Origin: Coprinellus micaceus
Taxonomy: Eukaryota > Basidiomycota > Agaricomycetes > Agaricales > Psathyrellaceae
Direction of reading: 5' to 3'
Assembly (NCBI GenBank): GCA_951394405.1
Contig: OX596343.1
Location: forward strand, 1,240,001-1,304,000
Length of the DNA stretch: 64,000 bases
Shown piece after piece: positions 57,501-64,000 of this stretch. The stretch's first letter is position 1. Every line of letters begins with the position of its first letter. The notes under the pieces were generated by a model, which was not told where the DNA came from, ran no database searches, and saw only the letters and a list, made by a program, of their open reading frames with translations. A program made the translations under genes and the position numbers.

Positions 57501-57610
57501 TAAGGCTCCAACTCTATCCTATCTATATCCCTATCCCTATTTTGCCGTTGGAAGAAAGTATCGGATAGGGTATATATAGGGTATCGGGTTGGGATAGGGT
57601 TGGAGCCCTA
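57501..57610. mobile_element. Short hAT-like MITE, 110 bp, with 8-bp target duplication
   Basis: The ends TAAGGCTCCAACTCTATCC and the complement of GGATAGGGTTGGAGCCCTA form imperfect inverted repeats. The element is flanked on both sides by CGTCGCGG (57493-57500 and 57611-57618), the 8-bp duplication expected for hAT elements. The terminus is the same as in the 763-bp element at 53691. The interior repeats CCCTATC-type motifs. No coding capacity. Confidence 0.72.
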
Positions 57611-58099
57611 CGTCGCGGCGCCTCCGAACTCGCGACTCGCGTCCAGACTCCGCATTTCCACATTGACGCGGCTTAAGTGTACAGTGATCACCTCCCGCTC
57701 AAGTCCCCGACCTTGGGTGGGTCGGGACTCGGACGGCCACGGGTACGTCCACTCACCCTCGCTTAGTACTGCATACTACCTTGGCCGCGGCGAACGTGCA
57801 AGCATTCAAGTAAGGGGAAACTCGGACTGTGAATGCTATCACTGTCCCCGAAACAACGGTACCCTACTACCACAACTCCCCGGCGCTGGTCAATGCAACG
57901 CATGAGAACCAGTCTAGGAACTCTGAATGTGAGAAAGCTATGGATCTGGACGCCGGTATTACTCGGCGCTATCCTCTAGAGTCGCTTGGCCGCTACTCGT
58001 GATCGGGAAAACACGAATCCATGAAAACAACAAGAGGTAAATGAGAGGAAAGAAGACCAAAGAAAATCCAGCCCAGTGCACCACCCGGTCCATAATCAG
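57611..58099. other. Intergenic stretch
   Basis: Nothing recognised apart from the target duplication at its left edge. Confidence 0.45.
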
Positions 58100-58765
58100 C
58101 TACTCCGCTTCGCCACGAGAAGCGCTGGAGAAGGAGGCGAGGGATTTTGCGAAGACAGATCCATTCTTACGTAGCACTCTTCGATCAGCCGACGCGGCTT
58201 CTGGGCAGAGTGCGAGGGCTTGGTCGTTCGCGGAAATGGCTTCGTGAATATCTTCGATGCTACGGGTCACTTTGAAGCGAAGGTGCAGGGCGCGTCCCAG
58301 GTTCCACAGCGACCGGTAGCTGCCGGGGTGACAATCAGGCCGAAGTTTGAGAGCCTCCCGATCCATCTGGATGCTCTCCTCCAAGTCGTTGAGAGATGCT
58401 GTAACCCCGAAGCGCTTTCCAAGTGAGATAGCAAGACTACTGAGTGAGATGGCGCGGTCTGAATGGCCTTCAGGTCGAAGCCTGAGGGCCTTCTGATCGA
58501 GCTGGATGCTCTCCTCCAAATTATCGAGAGATGCTGTAACATTGAAGTGCATCCCGAGCGAGATGGCGAGATTATTGAGTATTTTGGCATGGTCCGGACG
58601 GCCTTCAGGTCGAAGCTCGAGGGCCTCCTGATCCAGCTGGATGCTCTCCTCCAAGTTATCGAGAGATGCTGTAACGCGGAAACGCTTTTCAATTGAGGTG
58701 GCAAGATTGTTGAGTGAGTTGGCGCGCTTTCGAGCTAGCAGGAGTCGGGTAAGACCGAAAATCAT
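58100..58765 (-). CDS. TPR-repeat protein, probably a fragment
   Basis: ATG at 58765, 221 residues. Four tetratricopeptide-like units of about 43 residues repeat the pattern ASLDNLEESIQLDQEALELRP-(E)G-(R/H)-D-A---LNNLAISLG-F. This is the kinesin-light-chain/TPR type common in basidiomycete TPR-CHAT proteins. Here the protein stops after SFSSASRGEAE, and no CHAT or other effector domain follows in any frame. It is therefore probably a truncated copy of a larger gene, or a small adaptor. The repeats are very alike at DNA level. Confidence 0.6.
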   Translation of the reverse strand: MIFGLTRLLLARKRANSLNNLATSIEKRFRVTASLDNLEESIQLDQEALELRPEGRPDHAKILNNLAISLGMHFNVTASLDNLEESIQLDQKALRLRPEGHSDRAISLSSLAISLGKRFGVTASLNDLEESIQMDREALKLRPDCHPGSYRSLWNLGRALHLRFKVTRSIEDIHEAISANDQALALCPEAASADRRVLRKNGSVFAKSLASFSSASRGEAE

Positions 58766-58926
58766 GCTAGTAATTGACCGCCAAAACGCGTTGAATTGGG
58801 CCGTCGTGGGCTGAGATGCCTCACTTCAGCGGGTATATCACCTCAACCAATAAGGAAGCCGCTTCTGCATTGTGCACCCCACGAGCAAGATCCCAGGAAC
58901 CTTCAGATGATTATAACTCATACATT

Positions 58927-60348
58927 TCAGTTCTTTTCACTGCTAACCTTCCATATTTTAACCGACCCATCGTCCCCAACCGTTGCCAGCATGTCCTCGA
59001 ATCCCGGTCTTGGATTCCACGAGACGCAGTTAACATCGTATACGTCGTGTGCGTCGGGTATTGAAGCGATGAGTTTTGGCTTGAGTGCAACGCTCGAAGG
59101 GTCCTCCTACAGCAACGGACCTCGTTATAAGCGAGATCACATATCACGAAAGAGCGACTAACCTCAATCTCATAAACCCTCAACGTCCCATCCCCACCCA
59201 CACTTGCCACCCACCCCAACCCGTCACTCTTACCCTTCCCCCACGACACCGAGTACAAACTCCTCTCCGCATCCTCCACAACCGCCACCTGCACCCACCT
59301 TCCCTCGCCCTGCCCGCTCGTCAGCGCCGATGGGGGCTTCACCTGAAGCACCCTATTATTCTTATCCCCGACGTTCTCTGCGGCGGTGGCACTGATATCA
59401 ACGTATGCCCAAATCCGAAGGGTCTTATCATCCGAAGCTGACGCGAGGTATCGGCCGCAAGGGCTCCAGGCGAGGGACCAGACGGTCGAGTCGTGACCCT
59501 TCAGCGTGGTGAAGCAATACCAATCGTCCGAGGGGTCGTCGACATAGAGCTTGATGGTGTCGTCATATGACCCAGAGGCTAGGATCTATTGTGCATGGAA
59601 ACAGGCATGAGGAATGGATAGAATCAGGCGGGTAAGGGGCCATACCTCTTCCTGAGGATGCCATGCCACGCATTTCACGTCTTGCGAGTGTTCGAGCAAC
59701 ACGCCCATGCACTCAAACTCAGCATCGGGTTGCACTGTAAAGCGGGATCGTCGTATTAGGCGCCGAACCCCGAGTCCTCATGGGCGATTTGACCACACAC
59801 CTTCCCATATCCACACCGATTTATCTCGACTGGAGCTCGCAAGCAACGTCCCCGATGCCGAATACGCGACCGACTTGCACTCTGTTTCGTGTCCTTCCAG
59901 TGTGCCAATACACTCCCACTCTCCGTTCCCCAAACCGGCCTTGCCATCTTCCTCGTCAGCATCGTCAGCATCGTCGTCTCTTTCCTGCTCCCAGATCCCA
60001 ACGTTAGAGTCGAACGACGCTGTCGCCAACGTCTTCCCTGCTGGGGACCAAGCTACTGCACGGACTGTCTTCAAGTGCTCCGTATGGATCGTTTGATTCG
60101 ATTTGAACGTGAGGCCACTATCCGACGACGAGCTGCCCGCCGTATACGAGGATAGGCGCACGGTTTTGTCTGCTGAACATGAAGCAAGCAAGGAGTGTTT
60201 GGGGTTCCAGGCAAGGTTCCATGCCCGGTCAGAATGCCCTAGCGATCGTACAGCATTTAAAACGCTGTCCTGCAATGGAGTCTTGGTGCACTGACTGACC
60301 TTCGAGGTCGGCGATATGTTGGATTCTGTGGGGGAGAGATTGTGCCAT
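58927..60348 (-). CDS. CIA1: Cytosolic iron-sulfur protein assembly factor CIA1 (WD40)
   Basis: A seven-bladed WD40 protein of the CIA targeting complex, which delivers Fe-S clusters to cytosolic and nuclear apoproteins. The start ATG at 60348 opens [17 protein letters not shown]. The intron 60239-60299 (GTCAGT to CTAG) joins it to [12 protein letters not shown]. Blades follow: [109 protein letters not shown]. The order and the DDPSDDW insert are characteristic of CIA1. The stop is at 58927-58929. Introns lie near 59165, 59590-59645 and 59740-59800. Divergent from snurportin, with a tRNA gene between them. Confidence 0.9.
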
Positions 60349-60522
60349 TGCTGGGCAATGTGTGGTGGTGGTGAGAGAGAGACCTGACTCCTGTGTAGTA
60401 GGCGCCGGAGAAGAGTTCAGAAGGACAGTGACGCGATAAGAAGGAGATCAAAATGTGATGATCAGTGATCCCCTTTGAGCCTTGAGGACGCTGAGGAGGA
60501 GGGCTCAAGAGAGCAAAAAGTC

Positions 60523-60626
60523 TGACGAGAGTGGGATTCGAACCCACGCCCTTTCGGACCAGATGTAGTGGGCATCAAATGCCCTGGTCCTTAGTCTGGC
60601 GCCTTAGACCGCTCGGCCATCTCGCC
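60523..60626 (-). tRNA. tRNA-Leu(AAG) with 24-nt intron, second copy
   Basis: The mature part is identical to the gene at 54509-54612. The intron (60565-60588) is also 24 nt but has a different hairpin, GGGCAT-TTG-ATGCCC. A TTTTT terminator follows on the minus strand near 60516. Confidence 0.93.
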
Positions 60627-60762
60627 TGATGTCCCCGACGCTTTTTTGGCGCCCAAGAGGTCACGCGATCCACGGCGACGTCACCAGCAGGTCCGCGCCT
60701 GTTTGCCTCCGCCCGTCATCAGGCCCTGAGCCTTCACCTCATCGCTCGCAGTCAACGACGCA

Positions 60763-62505
60763 ATGTCGCAGGGAAGAAAGGCCGGCTTCAAGCTCCCTCC
60801 AGTCGTCACCCGCAGTCGTGAAGGGTCAGTTCCCCAGGAGATTCGAAGGAACAAGGTGTCTCTCCTCCTCATCAGACCCATGTTTCGTTCGGCTCATTGC
60901 TAGTGTTTCGACAGGCCTTAGAAGAACAAAAACGCGTATGGATTCCAGGTACACATATTGCGCTGTGTCCCTTATTGACCTCTTCACATAGAGGCGAGCG
61001 CAACAGATCGAGTCAAACAGACAGTTTGATCTCTTTGCGCACCTGTCGATTAACGGCGATTCTGACTCTGACGACCTGCCGGAGGAAGATGCGAGTTCCA
61101 ATCCCCCTATGATCGCATCTGCGGCTCTGGGACCCTACGTCTCGATGCTGAACGAGGTCGAGGCATCTGCGGCTCAGAGTTCGGAAATGGCAGTGTCAAT
61201 GGAAACTATCATACCCGCGTCGGAGGCCCCGATGCGGGCTCCTGCTTCACCTACGCGGAAGAAAAAATCCAAGAAGAAAAATAAGAAGAAAGGCAACTAT
61301 AATAAACCCTCAAAATGGGCCGACCAATGCATGTATGCCGAACTCTTGGAGATGGCTACGGATGACCCTGCCTGGTCGGCCCATGATGGTTTGAACGAGG
61401 CTGCCGATGGGCTACCCAAAGACCTCGAGTCTGGCTGGGTAGCCATCGCCCCTGTTCCCGTCGGGAAGAGGTGCCTAGTGGTCACTCACCAGACTGCTGG
61501 CGTCACAGGAACCGGTAAGTGTGGCTTAAGTATTGGCCCAACATTTGTGGTGGCTGATGCACATTTTAGCGGCAAATACGACTGTCCGATCTCGATTGCT
61601 GGGGAAGTCACTCATACCCCGGTTTCCCTCACCCTTGCCTCCTTTGACGGTACTAGACTGCATCCTAGATGCCAACTGGCGAGACAACGGCATTATCCAC
61701 GTGTTGGATGTTGTGCGATGGAAAGGTCAGGATATAGGCGACTGCGAAGCCCCATTCAGGTTCGATCCCCCTTCCACTTTGAGAGAGCCCCCCACTAATT
61801 TCCATTCAGATTCTGGTGGAGGGATACCCGACTGGGGGAACTCCCGCAAACCCTACCACCGACAATCAATTTCTTTGCAAAGACCCCCAAGAGCGAGGCA
61901 GGCGGAGATCTTGACCAGTCTCCAAAGAATCCCCAGTTCCCATATCCAACATATTTCCTCCCAATACCTTATCACACTAATACCTCCTTGGGTGCTTTGG
62001 ATGCGGTGATAGTCCCCAGCGCTCGGTCCCAACGCTCCATTATTGTCGATGTTCCTGTCCCGAAGGATCCTTCTCCAAACACCACGACTGACTCGGACGG
62101 TTCGAACATGGATTTCCGTGCGGGTGTCCCATCCTCTGCCGCGTTTACCTTCACCAGTATGATAGCCCCGTCGATCAAGATGACGCCAGCGCCCATTACT
62201 GTCGAGCCGGATGGCTTGCTGCTGTATACGGCGGAAGCTAGCTATGAACCCGGCACGAGCCCTCTCAGCAGCTGGGTCCCAATTACTGGCTATGACCCGC
62301 CTGGCGCAATGGAAGTCCAAGCGCATCAGAGACCACTCGATCTCTTCCAGCGGTTAGTGCTTTGTCTAGCCGCCTTCTAACCTGACTCCCTGATCGTCCT
62401 TCCTTTAGACTTGTCCAACGTCGGCTGCAGAGAAGACTGCTCTCCGGCGCGCGGATTTCAGATGACGCAGACGCGTCAATGGATATGGACTCATCTGGCG
62501 CTTGA
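60763..62505 (+). CDS. Snurportin-1 (m3G-cap snRNP import adaptor)
   Basis: Import adaptor that binds the trimethylguanosine cap of spliceosomal snRNPs and links them to importin-beta. The start ATG at 60763 encodes MSQGRKAGFKLPPVVTRS. Exons 60763-60855, 60915-60935 and 60992-61514 join into an importin-beta-binding region (RRNKALEEQKRRRAQQIESN), then a Lys-rich tract (RKKKSKKKNKKKG). The cap-binding domain follows: PVGKRCLVVTHQTAGVTGT, then an intron to 61569, ANTTVRSRL...FPSPLP, VLDCILDANWRDNGIIHVLDVV, RWKGQDIGDCEAPFRFWWRDTRL (across the intron 61759-61808), and EPDGLLLYTAEASYEPGTSPL. The last exon ends MDMDSSGA with the stop at 62505. Confidence 0.88.
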
Positions 62506-63466
62506 GAGCGGGTCTGGCAGCTATTGGTTTATTCTTCCCATGTACAGTGCTTTCGACGAGGGCCACATGTCCAGGTCACGCCCATCCTGTGTCCACATTT
62601 GTACTCGATTTGTACGGTCTTCTGGGAGACAATGTTGAAATCTGATCCCAGGCCTCCGACTCGGACAACACTGCAGGCCCACGATTATCTCTTATCTTCG
62701 CTGATCGTCTTGTGGCAAGTCATGGCCAAGGATTCACTCCTCTCCAGCCCCGTGTCCCCCCTTGTAGGCGGCGAGCTGCTGTGAAAGTGGGCTGGGAGTT
62801 CGAAAGGCTGGATTGGTAAGATAGCTTAGTCTTCGGACACCCATTCCTGCGTGTGTCCGACTCGGAGCGAGAAAATACCGGGCTGCTCGGCCTCGCTGCA
62901 TGCGCACTCTTAATAGACGAGAGATCGCGGGTAACATCCTGCAGTTGCGGACCACAACGTGTGGTATTATTCTCGGGAACGAGAAGCCGTTTGCAACTTC
63001 AGCAACTTACAGGACGGCTTCCTCATGGTTACCCGGTCCCACCATCGCCTCGCCAATCTCTCGGCCCAGTGCAATGAAAGCAGAATCTTGCTGCCCAGAG
63101 CGGTCGATCATATCTCGGTCATTTCCAGGTACAAACCGGCACCCTGTATGTGGTTGACGCTTCTGGAATCTGAAGTGACCTTTTTTGCTTCCTCCGACTC
63201 GGAGTGGTGACGTGAGGTCCGAAGCTCAGACGGTGCAACCGGTCGCCTACCTTGGAATAAGAAGGAAATACATTTCCAACCTGATGAACCGAACGGTAGG
63301 CGCCCCTCTACCCTTTCCCCACGTTCACTACCCCGATTTCCACCGGCACGGTCCCTGTATAAGCCATTCTATTTTTCACGAAAGTGAACGACAACCAGAA
63401 CCCACCCCACACCAGTCAACAGCCTCACTTCCAAGTCCTCTACAGTGTAACGGCCCGAATCTACAA
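62506..63466. other. Unassigned stretch between snurportin and the last gene
   Basis: No supported gene. Three copies of the string TCCGACTCGGA are seen (near 62658, 62853 and 63195), but they lie in different contexts and give no consistent frame. Confidence 0.4.
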
Positions 63467-64000
63467 ATGTCGCTGTCATCCCCTCGGTCCTTCACAGAGC
63501 AAAGGCTAGCAAACAATGTCACTGGCATCTCTCGCCAGCTCCTCGACTCATTCGCGTTCGCCCAAGTCGACCACCTGGTGGCAGATCTCACTCACATGCG
63601 TCAGTACCTTGCGTCCAAGCTACCTTGCCCAGAAACCCGACCTCTCGACACTGGCGTGGTGAGCACATTATTCAGGCGGTTCGGTGTAGGCAAACGTTAA
63701 TATAGCCACATTTTCAGGAGAACGAACCCCTCGCACCACCCAAAGACCCCCAAATCACTGCGATTCCGGAGTACAAGGGAGTCCTGTATGGCAGGCGGTG
63801 CCTCTCTACCCAAAAAATCATTCTCGAATATCTCCTCGGCCGATGTCTGCAACAAATGAAAACCTGCCTGTACGAGCTCGACCAGACCGAAGCGGCCTCC
63901 TCCCACGTAGAGACCTCCGCCGATTACGTACTCCGAGTCGGGAAAGAGAATGGGGTACCGATCGACGCGGACGGGTTAGACGCCGAGTCCTGTCGACTCT
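63467..64000 (+). CDS. Unrecognised protein, 5' part (runs off the window)
   Basis: The start ATG at 63467 (MSLSSPRSFTEQRLANNVTG) gives a 192-bp first exon ending GGCGTG before a GTGAGC donor at 63659. The acceptor TTTTCAG ends at 63717 and the second exon (from 63718, ENEPLAPPKDPQITAIPEYK) is open to the end of the window in the matching phase. The sequence is helical (LLDSFAFAQVDHLVADLTHM; QKIILEYLLGRCLQQMK) with no motif I recognise. The good exon junction and codon use support a real gene. Confidence 0.6.

Overview
The window looks like nuclear DNA of a filamentous basidiomycete, most likely an agaricomycete. The genes are dense and lie on both strands. They carry many short (about 50-70 bp) GT-AG introns with CTRAY-like acceptor sides. 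The gene families fit this group: NACHT-WD40 NLR-like proteins, F-box proteins, a P450 with many introns, a PL4 rhamnogalacturonan lyase, and snurportin. The species cannot be told from the sequence alone. All gene models were read by eye; splice sites are stated where the reading frame supports them.

Left part (1-30 kb): an accessory, rearranged region. It opens with about 1.5 kb without genes, then an array of imperfect hairpins (1575-2410) whose stems differ between copies but keep pairing. From about 2.9 to 29.7 kb the same set of modules occurs repeatedly: X (an unrecognised multi-exon gene remnant on the + strand), a PL4 lyase (- strand), Y (a short non-coding block), and a NACHT-WD40 gene (- strand). 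There are two seemingly intact NACHT-WD40 genes (10412-15602 and 21283-26395), one intact PL4 lyase (27095-29660), three decayed PL4 copies and three decayed X copies. A 252-bp tract identical in both NLR genes, flanked by clearly diverged sequence, points to recent gene conversion.

Middle part (30-53 kb): mostly ordinary single-copy genes. In order they are a B-type cyclin, an F-box-like gene, a GNAT acetyltransferase convergent with a cytochrome P450, a gene-free 1.8 kb with a perfect palindrome, and an F-box gene. A frameshifted F-box gene follows, then histidinol-phosphate aminotransferase (with two TGACTC boxes upstream), a second F-box paralogue, and a large ARM/HEAT-like protein.

Right part (53-64 kb): two small inverted-repeat elements of one hAT-like family sit among tRNA genes. 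These are two intron-bearing tRNA-Leu(AAG), one tRNA-Leu(CAG) and one degenerate tRNA-like gene with a long structured insert. Between and after them lie an S1/P1 nuclease, a TPR fragment, the Fe-S assembly factor CIA1, snurportin-1, and the 5' end of an unrecognised gene that runs off the window.
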